A DNA stretch of 64,000 bases, from the NCBI RefSeq assembly GCF_019175385.1, contig NC_083341.1, forward strand, positions 64,947,800 through 65,011,799, read 5' to 3'. Every line of letters starts with the position of its first letter. Within the stretch, counting starts at the first letter, position 1. The notes beneath the pieces are model-generated. The model saw only the letters and a program-made list of their open reading frames with translations. It ran no database searches and had not been told where the DNA came from. The DNA comes from Lycium barbarum. Its lineage: Eukaryota > Streptophyta > Magnoliopsida > Solanales > Solanaceae. The position numbers were made by a program, and so were the translations under genes. This document shows positions 1-11,625 of the stretch, piece after piece.

Positions 1-1935
1 TATAGCACAAGTGATATCAAGCAGGGTTAAGTACCACCGGAAGACACGTATATACCTCATGAAGTACCGGACGGAATGACGGAACCCCATAATAGGAAGA
101 ATAGTTCTAATGAAAAATGAATGGCTTAACGAATCTGCTCTCGCCAACAACTTCAAGTATGTTAGGACATGTGGAAAAGGGTAAGGAGACGTACAGTGAA
201 GAAAAAGGAGGATACATGGCCATGCATAACATTATCGCCATAAACAGAAGATGGCGGAGAAATAAATATTGGGCAATGAGGCACTCAAAGAGCAGAGGCC
301 GTGAAGGTACGGACAATGGGAAGGAGATGACTTAAGAAGTTTAGCGCTAGCAAGCAAGGTAAAGGAACCGCAAAACCAAGGATATGCTAAGGAATGCTTA
401 GTATGAGAAGGGAGTCATACAAAGGATATCGTGAAAAGAAAGAAGTACACACCAATGTATGGGATCGTCGCATTCTCGCGGGAGGAGCCTAACCCCTTGT
501 TGGCACGAAGAGACAGCAAGGGGGAAGGATAACCACATTAATAGGAAGAAGGGAGTTCTCGAAAGCGTCAGATAGCTACATCCCTATAAGGAGGGAAGCT
601 ATGAGGTGGGAAGAGGAGGAAGTTAAGAACCCAGATAAAGATAATAAGTAGGTGTCGGAAGGAGCTAACACAGAAAGGACTTAGTTAAGTAAACAAAGGG
701 AGGTGTTCATCTAAGTAACTGAAGGGAGCACAGTAGCTAAACAGGAAAATGAATGAAGTTGGGGAGGTACCTACGGCACAGCAATAAGACTATGCAACGA
801 AGTCATCGAAGGGACTGAGACTGCAATCCCAATACACCCTAATGAGGGTATTGTGCAAGGTCAGAAGCAAGGAAACTTTTATAAATACAAGGCATGAAGG
901 AGTACAAATCAAAGATAAGGGGTAGATATAAGAAGCGAATGAAAGTACTAGGAAAAGTTATAACGGTGCAAGAGGACTTGGAGTTAAGAGAAGGAGCGAG
1001 GCAAGACGAGACTGACAAATATATATATATATTATAAGTCAAGAAATACGAGAAGTCACAAGATCATATCCTCATTACAGAAAGCGACTAACCATTGTCA
1101 AGATGAGATTGTCGGCCGAACGATTTAGCATTCCAGCTTGGGAGGTGCCACAGGATAACTAAATTAAGGGCACGAAGGACACACCAGTACATGTTACATG
1201 GAAAGTACCAACTTCAACCCGAAAAAAAAATAGATGATAATGGTTTGACCAAGGTCGAATAGCTAAGTAAGAGGACATAGACAAAGGAAGAATGTAATAC
1301 CTTGCACTGAACATTTCAACTTTTGGTACTCTTTACGCGGATAACCCGTTTCAAGCTTACTAAAATAAGTTTGGGGAGAATATATTTCTTAGAGGTTATA
1401 ATTCATAAATAACACTGAGTCGGCATCGATCAAGGATATTTTAAATTGTTAAGAGTCCTATCCAGACGGGCGATATGGTGAAATCCAAAATTTCATGCTG
1501 AGAATAAAATACCCCTGGAAGGGTGGTATAAGAGAAATGATTTGAGGTTCGGTAAGAAGTAAAAACTCAATCTGGGATCCATCAATACTTATGGGATACT
1601 TCATGAGGTCAATCAAACTTACGAACTGGGGCTTCTATTAGGATTAAAAAATTGCACAGGGCCGACTACTACCTTCAACGGACCAGAAGAATGGACATGG
1701 TAAGTTAAGGCAGAAGTGAAATTCGGGTCAGCTTTAGGTTCCTCAAGGAGTGGCGGTATGGCAATTGCGAGGCGATATGTCGTTGAGTACACTACCTCAT
1801 ATAACCATTTGGTTGAGTAATGCAGATGCTTTTAGGGCCCGAATGGCTAGAGGGAACTCTAACGAATTAGCATAATGAGTTTTCCCTTGAATGTCTTTGA
1901 ACATTCGAGGACGAATGTTCTGAAGGGGGGAAGAA
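1..1935 (+). mobile_element. Element H, internal region (3' part), ORF-poor
   Basis: This is the 3' part of the internal domain of a plus-strand LTR retrotransposon whose 5' end lies outside the window. It is purine-rich on the plus strand and has no reading frame that I recognise. It ends in the hairpin and polypurine tract shared by the other elements here, directly followed by an LTR. The texture is the same as the internal regions of D and E, which keep only eroded pol traces, so H may also be a decayed or non-autonomous (LARD-like) chromovirus derivative. That classification is inference. Confidence 0.6.
1900..1935 (+). promoter_or_regulatory. Pre-PPT hairpin and polypurine tract of H
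   Basis: AACATTCGAGGACGAATGTT at 1900-1919 has an 8-bp stem and an AGGA loop. Two bases later comes the purine run GAAGGGGGGAAGAA (1922-1935), which abuts the LTR start TGTTGAACC. A polypurine tract primes plus-strand DNA synthesis in LTR elements. The same hairpin precedes the tract in A, B, D, E and I. Confidence 0.85.
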
Positions 1936-2363
1936 TGTTGAACCTCGCCCTCCCAGGAGTTAAGGACGTTCCATACATATGGTGTATTTTCAGAGAAGGA
2001 GCTTATGGAAGGTTAACATCGTGAGTATACGCGGGATATAAGTCATGACAAAAGGTTGTTAAACCTTGGAAGAATTTCGTATCGTTAGTACCGTTACTAA
2101 ATGAACGTGAGCCCGGATAGGCCATGGAACTCTTATAAGTCTAAGAAATACCTTTAACAAGTGTTAAGAGAGTATCTAAAGGTTCGGGGTCAAGCGGGTT
2201 GAAGGAAGTAATTAAGTTGTCGAAACTTTGGGAAAACTTAGCTGAAAAATATTTGCATGCAAGTCGAAGAGGACTAAACCAGGATTTGCATATCCTCGTA
2301 TAGGTGCGGAGGAAAGGACAAGCTTAGGATAGGAAATCCCTTCAGGCAGCAAGTTAGAGAATA

Positions 2364-2400
2364 AGGTATGTAAGGTTTTCGCTATCGTTTTCCTTGGCAC
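2364..2400 (+). promoter_or_regulatory. Splice-donor-like box in the H LTR
   Basis: AG/GTATGTAAGG starts at 2364 (the intron would begin at 2366) and is followed by a T-rich stretch and TTGGCAC. The same block is found in the LTRs of A, B, D, E, G and I. The match to the plant 5' splice-site consensus is strong, but use in splicing is not shown. Confidence 0.5.
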
Positions 2401-2798
2401 GAATCAAAAGAACCCTTAGCGTGCATTATCAATCCATTCGAGCTTATTCCGCATTTCCTACATTTTACGAAATATATATATTTTACAAAAAATACATATT
2501 TCATGAGAAGTACATATATTTTATGAAAGATGCATATATTTTTTTTTCTAAAATATCTATTTTTACGGAATTTCCGTTATTTTATGAAATTAAGTAAACG
2601 TCCCCAGCTAACTCGTTCATTGACTCCTATTAAACCATCTGTATACTTTACGAAAGATCCTTATGATGTTAATGTGACTATTATTATTTGAGTCATTCCT
2701 TGTCCTCGATATGTGTCCCATAATATATTCGGAGGTATAACGACCTTGCGTCACTCCGAAAGGACAAATGTCACTTCTTTGACCCCTCATGCATTTAT

Positions 2799-2800
2799 AC

Positions 2801-2886
<86 letters not shown>

Positions 2887-2894
2887 GTATGTAT
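2799..2894. repeat. Compound AT / GT / ATGT microsatellite
   Basis: An AT run, about 20 GT units, another AT run and several ATGT units follow each other inside the H LTR. Short frames with poly-Val/Cys or poly-Thr/His here are artefacts of this repeat. Confidence 0.95.
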
Positions 2895-2905
2895 TATTTT
2901 ACTAA

Positions 2906-3168
2906 CACCGAGCCGTGCTATAGTCGGCCGAGTACGACATGTAAATGTGCAGCCACTGATCAGTTGGGTATTCACACCGGGTACTATTAGGGCCGGGTAT
3001 GTCATGAAATAATAATGTTTTCCCTAACGCGGAAAACCCTAGACATAGGGTGGATGATGATATAAACATCGAGTCCTGAAAAGGCCAGGAACGTTTCACA
3101 ACGAGTCCCGAAAACGGCTGGGTATGCTTCACACCGAGTCCCATTAGGGTCGGGTACGTTATATATAT
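2906..3168 (+). repeat. Degenerate CCGAGTCCC/GGGCCGGGTA minisatellite
   Basis: Four to five imperfect copies of the unit CACCGAGTCCC...GGGCCGGGTAYG, spaced by 20-40 bp. The same unit, in the same sense relative to the LTR, is repeated in the LTRs of D, E and I and occurs once in A. Confidence 0.7.
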
Positions 3169-3837
3169 TACATATATGTATATATTGCATATGAAAAATG
3201 ATTTTCTCATGCATGCCCTATTGTATGGTTTCAGATGTCACAGGTTAACAATTAGCACTATTCTCCCATGTTTACATTTATATTTTACTGATGCCATTAC
3301 TTCCCTGCCTTACATACTCAGCACTTCTATCCGTACTGACCATCCTACTTCCTAGGGTGCTACATTTCATGTTGCAGGTCCTGATAGGCAGAGCAGAAGA
3401 ACCCTCTCAGTAGGATTGCCAGTTTCAGCGGGACGTCAGCTAGTACCATCATACCGGGCCTGCTAGTTGGGTATTTATTGAGTCTGCAGGTTACCTAAGT
3501 GACAAATGTGCATACTCCTAGAGGCTCATAGACAGTGTAGTGGGTTTCAGAGTCATGCATGTGTTCATTAGACGTATGATACACATGTTATAGCCTGGGA
3601 GACTATATGATATTTTATGATGTTCATGTTGCGGCCTTGTCGGCTAGCTTATGTATACATTGGTTTACAAAGAGGTTATGTTATCCTTGTGTTGGGCTTT
3701 TCTCGCTATCGGTGGTGTTATATGTACATGCTAATGATTACGATCAGGATTGTTGTATTAAGGTTATATTACGTCACGCTATGTGGTATCCGATGTAAGG
3801 GTCGGGTGCCCGTCATGCCCCTCGTCCGGGTGTGACA

Positions 3838-5829
3838 ATCACACTCTATATAGTAGTCCATTCCACCTTAAATGTCTAGCAATCCTCAAGACAAATATGG
3901 AAGCTCATACTAAAAATAAAACTGTTACTGCTGCAGGCAGTGTTGAATAGATAAGAAAATGTGCCCATCCAAACAATTGGAAACCACAGGAACGAGTTCA
4001 TATACCAACAAACATGATACCAAAGCATGAGACTTCACAGTTCCAAGAAAACCAAATGACACAAGATGGTTTATGATTTAGAAGATTCTAACAGACTTGA
4101 ACAGCACATAAAGACCGTTTGTATTTTACTTGATTCAATCCAGGGAAGGGGAAGAAGACACAGGGAAGATACAAAATTATTAAAAGAGATTTCTAGACTT
4201 CACTTCTTTAATATTCACTTTCAGTGTGCAAATTAACTCATAAAACTTTCAAATGGATTTCCCTTGTTGTTCCTAAAAATTAACCACTTCACAATGGACA
4301 GATTCAACCTTTGGTTTTAGCAGTCTGTTTTAGGCAAAATAGGTTCAGTTTCACCCCCTTGCCCTTGATCTAATGATAGGATTGTAAGGCTAAATATACT
4401 CACATAGAAAACACACACCCCATAGGCTTATAGAGTATGCCATTGTACCTTTATTTGGAGGAAAGGCATTATGGACCAAGTGAACTTGATTCTCCTTAAT
4501 CCTCTCCCAATGTACCTTTAAAAGACTCTTCTATATCAAGTGGTTTTAGTTTACTTATGGCCATACAAATACTATCATTGGACAAGTTTTAGTCTAAATA
4601 CTTAATCAATATTAATACAGGTTAGTTAAACATGTGATAGAACAAGGAAAGGATTAAAATAGAACACTTCAACTTCACAGGGAACCAAACATTACCGCGA
4701 GAGCATATTTTTTTTAACTATAGCCACTATATGTTAACCTTCAGGTCATAATATTATAAGGTGATGCAAACAGTCTACATATAATGGAATGTAAACAAGG
4801 TCATTTCAAGTTTCTCATTCTTTTCTCTTCTTTTTACCCTTCTTAACCTTAAGATCATAAAGAACCTACTTCATGAAGCTGTTAAGACCATATGAGCAAT
4901 TTAAACTTCAAATTGTTAAGGAAAGAATGCTAATTAATTCTAGAAGATTAAATGATGCAGGCCACACATTAAAAGAAAGGGAGGGAAATAGGACACTCAA
5001 CGATGAAATTCAAGGAAAGAAGACAAACTTAAATAACCAACGCTAAACAGCCAAATTCAGGGATGCCATAGGCCTTTTCTGAAGCACATTGTGTTAAAAC
5101 TAAAGAGTTAGACACCCTTAAGAGTCTATCCTAGTTTAAGCTAAGCAAAATTTAGTTTTTAAACTTCAAATCATTGTTCATGAACCAACTAGACCATTTT
5201 TATGATCAAGAAAACCATGTTTAAACTCAGATTTGTACTCACAAACTCTACCAAGTTCTAAGAAGCATCCCACAAATACAGATTCTTGTTTTATTCTAAG
5301 GGGGTTGTTGGGGTTAAATACTAGTGTTAAGACTTTATAAACTAATCACTCCCCCAAACACAGTCATAATAAGCAACCCTTAACATTAACAAGGGCAAAG
5401 ACCTAGTTAAGCTACCATAATTAAGCATAAACATATATTGATAAAGGCAGGAAACTAATTAAACTACTATAATCAAACATAAATAAACCTTAACTTAACA
5501 CAAACACAAACAAATAATTAGCATGAATACTAACTAAACAGAAAATTAAAAGAAAAAGACTATAACAAGATAAAATGTTACCGTTTTTTAGCGTAGCCTT
5601 GGTCGAGAATGAATTTGAAAGCCTTGTTCTTCCTTAGACCAACTTAGCCACAGAAAGAAAAAAAGATAAATCAAACTTTGAACTAGAAGACTCAACTTAC
5701 GAAGTGAAAGCCTTAAAATTTTGACTGATAGTCCTAAGTTCAAGTCAAAATGCTCAAAATCTGGACTGTATGTATGTCAAGGTGTTTTAAACTTTGATGT
5801 TGAATTTGTGAAAAACCCTAGCACACCGA
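3838..5829. other. AT-rich DNA with no recognised gene or element
   Basis: This is one of only two stretches I cannot assign to an LTR element. It is AT-rich, with many short A and T runs and stops in every frame; no frame over about 60 codons looks coding. I see no primer site, polypurine tract or LTR terminus inside it. It lies between the end of H's LTR and the point where G's pol reading frame stops matching (about 5830). It could be original non-repetitive DNA or an old decayed repeat. Confidence 0.5.
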
Positions 5830-7895
5830 TATCCTCGTACTGACGCTCCTTTATCTCTACTACCAAGGATGACACCGCTGTGTCTTGAATAGTAACTCCT
5901 GCATCACCTAAATCTATCAATCTAACTGCGAGGCTAGCTAATTGATGAACCTCACGGACCATTTCTCTTCTCTCTGGCGGCACGTGTGACAAGCTACCCA
6001 TAGATATATGACTGAGGGCATCAGCTACTACATTAGCGTTCCCGAGATAGTACAAAAAATATCCACATCATAGTTTTTTAACCACTCTAACCATCGTCTC
6101 TGACGCAAGTTCAAGTCCTTCTGCTTAAATATGTACTGGAGACTCTTATGATTAGTATAGATATCAACATGGACACCGTATAAGTAGTTCTTCCATATCT
6201 TCAAGGCATGAATCACTACCGCTAACTCAAGATCATGGGTAGGATAATTCTTCTCGTGCTTCTTCAACTATCTAGAAGCATAAGCGAAAACTTTACCGTG
6301 CTGCATCAACACATAGCCCAATCCAACACCTGAAGCATCACATTATACCACATAGCCATCTGCTCCTTCTGGAAGAGTCAACACTGGTGCTGAAGTCAAC
6401 TTGTGCTTCAACTTCTGAAAACTCTGGTCACAAGCATCTGTCCATTGGAACCTAGCTGATTTCTGAGTCAATTTAGTCAATAAGGCTGAAAGAGAGGAAA
6501 ATCCTTCTACAAACCTTCTATAATAACCTGCCAAGCCCAAGAAACTACGTATCTCTGTTGGTGCCATGGGCCTTGGCCAATTCTTCACATCCTCAATCTT
6601 TTGGGCATCCACTCTAATGCCTTCCTCCGAAATAATGTGACCCAGAAAAGCCACAGAGTTCAACCAGAACTCACACGTAGAAAACTTGGCATACCACTCT
6701 TTACCTCAAAGAATTCCAAGCACAGTCCGTAGATGTTCTGCATGATTAGCCTCTAACGGCGAATAAACCAGATAATCTATGAACACAATCATGAACAAAT
6801 CTGGAAAGGGCCTAAATACACGATTCATTAAATCCATGAATACAGCTGGGCATTAGTTAGCCCGAACGACATAACACGAAACTCATAGTTGCCATATCTA
6901 GTCCGCAATGACGTTTTTGGAATGTTTTCTTCCGTTACCCTGACCTAGTGATATCCTGATCTCAAGTCTATCTTCGAGAAATATTTAGCGCCTTGCAACT
7001 GATCGAATAAATCAACGATTCTCGAGAGCGGATACTTATTCTTTACAGTCACTTTATTCAATTGCCTATAATCATTACACATTCGCAAAGAGTCATCCTT
7101 CTTTCTTACAAATAACACCGGCGCTCCTCATGGCGATGTACTAGGCCTAATAAATCCCTTCTCAAGAAAATCCTTCAACTGCTCCTTCAATTATTTCAAC
7201 TCCGCAGGTGCCATCCTATAAGGAGGAATAGATATTGGCTGAGTGTCTGGCAATAGGTCAATAGTGAAATCAATCTCCCTCTATGGGGGAATGCCTGGAA
7301 GCTCATCTGGAAACACTTCTAAAAACTCATTAACCACAGGAACAGACTGAAGAGTCGATGACTCTACTTGCATATCTTGAACTCGAACTAGGTGAAACAT
7401 ATGCCCTTTTCTAATCATCTTTTCTGCTTAAAGGTAGGAAATAAACCTACCTCTAGGCGAAGCAGCATTGCCCTTCCACTCTTGGACTGGCTCGCTTGGG
7501 AACTTAAATCGAACCATCCTTGCTCTACAATCAACATTAGTATAACAAGAAGCCAACCAGTCCATGCCCATAATAACATCAAAATCAATCATATCTAACT
7601 CAATCAAATCTGCTATTGTGCGGCGGTCACAACCTATAACAACACAGTCCCGGTATACTCGCCTAGCTATAACCGGATCACCAACTGGCATAGACACCTC
7701 AAAAGGTTTAATCAACCCGGGCTCTATTCTAAACTTGCCAGCCACAAATGGTGTAACATATGATAAGGTGGAACCTGGATCAATCAGGGCATAAACATCA
7801 TGGGAGGAAACTGATAATACACCAATAATAACATCAGGAGACGTCTCGCGGTCCTATCTACCAGCCAATACATACACGTGATGCTGAGGATCGCT
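5830..7895 (-). pseudogene. pol: G pol remnant: protease, reverse transcriptase, RNase H
   Basis: In minus-strand order, a retropepsin-region fragment (about 7745-7428, residues GMDWLASCY and the typical [10 protein letters not shown] end) is followed by broken RT (about 7300-6680), RNase H (about 6663-6028, with [25 protein letters not shown] and [10 protein letters not shown]) and the linker [10 protein letters not shown]. The RT catalytic site normally reads FIDD in this family; here the bases near 6771-6782 give FIDY followed by LVYS, so a three-base loss removes the second aspartate. Several stops split the frame. Integrase is absent because the element ends at about 5830. The protein cannot be functional. 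Family assignment is firm. Confidence 0.85.
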
Positions 7896-9183
7896 CTAGC
7901 TGGACGCTCCACTCCTCCCTCTGCCTCGCTCTGCAGGCGTCTGAAAAACTTGCCCAAAAGGGCGTACTGCAGAAGAAGAGCCAGCCACAGACCCTGTAGG
8001 CTGAACCATACATGTACCAACTCCCATCGGGCACTCCCTCATCTTGTGGCCTGACTGCCCATAAGCACAACAACCATCTGAGCCCAGCCGACACTGACCA
8101 GCATGTAACTTGCCACATTGGGTACACCGCGGCAAAGGGGGCCTCATCTTGCCTGACTCTGGTCGGTATTGAGAGTCTAATGCTCTGGAACTCTGGCCCG
8201 CACTGGAATAAGAAGGTCAATCAAACCTCGAACTTGAAACCGCGGAGGTGCACTCCCTGCTGAATGGAATGGATATCAGGGATACTGCGGTCTCTGTCCT
8301 CCCCTGGACTTACCACCAATCTCTAAAGTCCTGGCCCTTTTGCCATGGCCCTGGTCACGATCACGATCTGTCCTCTTCTGACGCTTGCGATCTTCCAGAT
8401 TTTGTGCATATGCTTGTATACGGGAGATATCCATACCTGGCTGTAACGCAGTAGTCGTACAAGCATCTATCAAATATGGCCCTAGACCAGCCACAAAACG
8501 GTGAGCTCTCTCCTCCATCTCAGCCACCATGGCTGGGGCATATCTAGCCATAGAATCAAAATATACACAGTACTCCTGGACAATCATACTGCCCTGCTCA
8601 ATACGTAGAAATATATCTGCTCGGGCTTGACTGACCTCAGGAGGTAGATAATGGCGAATAAAAGCATCCGAGAACTCTCGCCAAACAGCTAGAGGGTCAT
8701 TCTCTCCCCTAGATAACTCCTAAGTGTAATACCACCGTACTGCAATATCACAGAGCCTATACGTAGCCAGCTCCATAGACTCGACCTCATCCGCGTGCAT
8801 AACTCTCAAGGTCCTCTGCATACCATCAATAAAATCCTGGGGGTCCATATTTTGCTTTATCACTGAAAACTCTGGAGGACCTAACCCAAGGAAGGTCTTA
8901 ACCCTTGAACTACCAGTCCTATTTTCCTGGACATCACCAACTCCCTGCCGCTGAGCCTGGATGGCTACTAATCTACTCAACAACCATACAGCATCCCGCA
9001 CATCCTGGCCCGGTGCATCCGACTGAGGAACTGGGATATGTGTTGGAGGCGGGTATGCGATGTCTCAGACGGCCCCTCACTTTGTGTCTCATCCTGGGCC
9101 CTCGTAACCTACCGAGTGCGGCTAGTGGCCTTACCTGTTACTCCCTTGCCCTTCTGGGCAGCTATAGCTTTCTTGCGGGGCAT
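7896..9183 (-). pseudogene. gag: G gag remnant (capsid and zinc knuckles)
   Basis: The start codon is at 9183-9181 on the minus strand and opens with MPRKKAIAAQKGKG, matching the basic N-termini of the A and B gags. The frame is interrupted early by a stop. The capsid (retrotransposon gag) domain is visible at about 9000-8720 (LGLGPPEFSV, ATYRLCDIAVRWYY) and 8587-8276 (VREY-type motif, YFDSMARYAP). Two knuckles follow near 8120-8030: CTQCGKLHAGQC, and a second one whose first cysteine pair is altered (CCAYGQSGHKMREC). A serine- and arginine-rich linker leads to the protease. Gag normally assembles the particle and binds RNA; this copy is broken. Confidence 0.8.
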
Positions 9184-9380
9184 CACTGAAATCAGAATAA
9201 TTCATTAGGGGCAAACCCTTAACACATGGCTCTATCGCATAATCTAGGAGAGAAAGAATGGCATTATCCTAAATGTCCTGCAGTCTCATGTTTATAAGTG
9301 TGGTGCACAACACGCCCATAAATAAGACTCTACTAGACACAGTCTATAGACAACTCTAGGATAGAACTGCCTGATACTAC
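9184..9380 (-). promoter_or_regulatory. G leader: primer site, loop hairpin, splice-acceptor-like site
   Basis: The primer-binding site lies at 9380-9369 on the minus strand, a degenerate form of TGGTATCAGAGC complementary to initiator Met-tRNA. A hairpin with stems at 9297-9302 and 9311-9316 and an 8-nt loop holds the palindrome GTGCAC. GATTTCAG/TG immediately precedes the gag ATG, with AG at 9187-9186. The leader sequence is clearly related to those of A, B, D and E. Confidence 0.7.
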
Positions 9381-10263
9381 TTCTGTTACGACCCAAATCG
9401 ATGAGTCGTGACGAGTGTCTGACCTCTAGCAACCAAACACCCCTAAACACGAATCTGAAACATACTGAACATCAAGGGCCCATAAATGGCATGAACTGAT
9501 CTCATAAAAGGGAAACATCAAGACTTTGTACAACCTTTATATACACATATATACTAAAGAACAGTGCAGGCCAGCTAGGCCGCTACATATACTGTACACA
9601 AAAGAATCGAAGCTGACAAGGCTACATCATCTGACTAATACATACACTGTCTACAAACCTCTACTGGAATGAAAACTGTAGAAAGGACGGAACAGGGTCA
9701 TAACCATATGCATACACATCACAAACGGGTGGCATACCAAAACTGACTGCAGCTCCGGATCAAATGGAGCGTACTGACCACTGCTAGATCTAGAGGTCCT
9801 ACTGAGCTGGACCACTTGTCTGTCTATCTGTACCTGCGGGCATGAACGCAGCCCCCCGAGAAATGGGGAGTTAGTACGGATAATGTACCGAGTATGTAAG
9901 GCATAAGAACAACATATATACATAAGAATCATAGATAAGATCTGAACTCATAAATTGAAATGACTAACTGCATGTACTTGTATGAACTAGTATCTACCGT
10001 ATCTGCATAAATCTGTATAACTAACAATGCCTCTGTGGGCACATAATATGCATGCTCATGCCTATCAATGAGGGTCATACATCTATATATGTGTATGTGC
10101 GTTTATAACTCCTAATATATGTGCGTATATAATGTTTGTAAAGCCTCTATGGCATCTCATCATATCATATCAGCTTGTCTGCGGCCATAATCAATATCAT
10201 CATCATTGTGCACCGACAGATCAGCTGGTAATGCGTATATAACGTCTATCTCCCTTCTCATAT

Positions 10264-10308
10264 CCCCCCCCCCCCCCCCACACATATATATATATATATA
10301 TATATATA
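10264..10308. repeat. Poly-C run plus AT microsatellite
   Basis: Sixteen C in a row (10264-10279), then about 25 bases of AT repeat, inside the G LTR. Length here is likely to be unreliable or variable. Confidence 0.95.
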
Positions 10309-10773
10309 ATATTCGCATATATAACGCCTTCCGGTCATGGATCAATGTACATAAATATATAATGAATGTAATGCATGAATCAACTGTATGCATAGAACTG
10401 GCTACATAAGACTGGACCCATGAACAGAAGGATCACTCATAAACAGGGTACATGAACATCAAAGACTGAAGTACTTCTAATGCTTCCTAGAGTGGAGTAA
10501 TATGGAAGCTCGCTTACTCGCTTGTTGGATCATACCATAGGATCATGCCAAAAGAAAGAAAGGATATCCTTCACATACCTCGAAGTATATTCAATCGTCC
10601 AACTTCTACCTCTCGAATTTGCAAGTCTACAATTAAGATAACATAGGCCTCAATTAGACTATTTACCTCGCTTACTAATCACTTTAAACATGAATAGAGC
10701 TTGACAATTTATGGGCAGCATTTTCCTTATAAGCTTAACAACTCTTCAACTTCTCATTCGATCCAACATCAAC

Positions 10774-10788
10774 CACACACACACACAC

Positions 10789-10871
<83 letters not shown>
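10774..10871. repeat. AC then long AT microsatellite
   Basis: About eight AC units are followed by about 40 AT units (10791-10871), inside the G LTR. Repeating Tyr-Ile frames here are artefacts. Confidence 0.95.
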
Positions 10872-10874
<3 letters not shown>

Positions 10875-11625
10875 AAATCTATTTCTAATCATCTCTTAAA
10901 ATAACCCCAAGTCACTATCTTGTCCTTCATCAACTTACAATTCCCACAAATACCTTCTCTTTACTTAAATCACTAAACTGTTGATAATAAACTCAAATAC
11001 AAGGGTAGAAATAATTTATATACCTTGAGGGGTAAAAAATACCATGAATCACTTCAACTTCAACTCCTTAAGCTTCATAACCTTGAAGAAACCCTAGAAG
11101 CAACCTTTTTCTTCACAAGCTCGGGTTTACGAGGTCTGGGCCTTGTCAAATCTTTACTAATATGATGGAAAATATTGGAAGAGAATATATCAGGGTTTTC
11201 CTAATTTGTAATGGAGGAAAATAAGAAATAAGGTCGTGGCTTCTATATTTATACTTGGAAGCCAAAAAGCTACATCGGTCCAGTTTGACGAGCGAGTAGA
11301 CAGCCCGTCGACTTGCTCCGTCAACCTGCGCCTGCAGATGCAAGGCTGCGGGACCCTGTCGACGCTGCACATCGACGGTCCGTCGACCATGTCAATGACC
11401 CGTAGAAAATGACTGGTGTCTGTAGATTTTTCTAGTTCAGATCGCGTCGATTTGATTCATTCAACTTCTAACTCTATAAATCTCTAGGAATGTCTGATGG
11501 TACCCTTGTACTCGAGGTAAGACACTTCCTATCTCCAAAACTCAGACACGAGTCTCAATTCCAAGGGCATACCTGACTAGGAAACCATAGGTTCTACTAC
11601 TAAGAGAGCGAGGGGTGTAACATCA

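Larger units (their letters stand above)
1936..3837 (+). repeat. 3' LTR of element H
   Basis: It starts TGTTGAACCTCG right after the polypurine tract and ends CCGGGTGTGACA, giving the usual TG...CA termini and a length of 1902 bp. Inside are a splice-donor-like box (2364-2400), a GT/AT microsatellite, an imperfect CCGAGTCCC/GGGCCGGGTA minisatellite (2906-3168) and a hairpin pair near 3332-3380. The 5' partner LTR is outside the window, so the target duplication cannot be checked; the right-hand candidate is ATCAC at 3838-3842. Confidence 0.85.
5830..11622 (-). mobile_element. Element G: truncated Ty3/gypsy chromovirus
   Basis: On the minus strand the order is 5' LTR (11622-9384), primer site, leader, gag, protease, RT and RNase H. 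The reading frame stops matching just after the RNase H/integrase linker (residues QYED), at about 5830, so integrase, chromodomain and 3' LTR are missing. gag and pol contain many stops and frameshifts. Its LTR belongs to the same broad family as that of B: same termini type and same layout of the palindrome cluster near the LTR start. The right edge abuts F directly, yet no F sequence is seen at the left edge, so a deletion or rearrangement removed G's 3' end. Confidence 0.85.
9384..11622 (-). repeat. 5' LTR of element G
   Basis: On the plus strand it reads TGTTACGACCC... at 9384 to ...GGGGTGTAACA at 11622, 2239 bp. On the minus strand this is a normal TG...CA LTR next to the primer site. 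It contains the splice-donor-like box AG/GTATGTGAAGG (10580-10568), a hairpin pair at about 9832-9878, two microsatellites, and the 15-bp palindrome TCGACGGTCCGTCGA at 11372-11386, close to the start of the LTR. Confidence 0.85.

Noticed and set aside
2713..3210. Overlapping frames over the GT/AT repeat and minisatellite in H
   Set aside because: Simple repeat shadows in an LTR.
10701..10904. Tyr-Ile repeat frames
   Set aside because: Produced by the AT microsatellite inside the G LTR.
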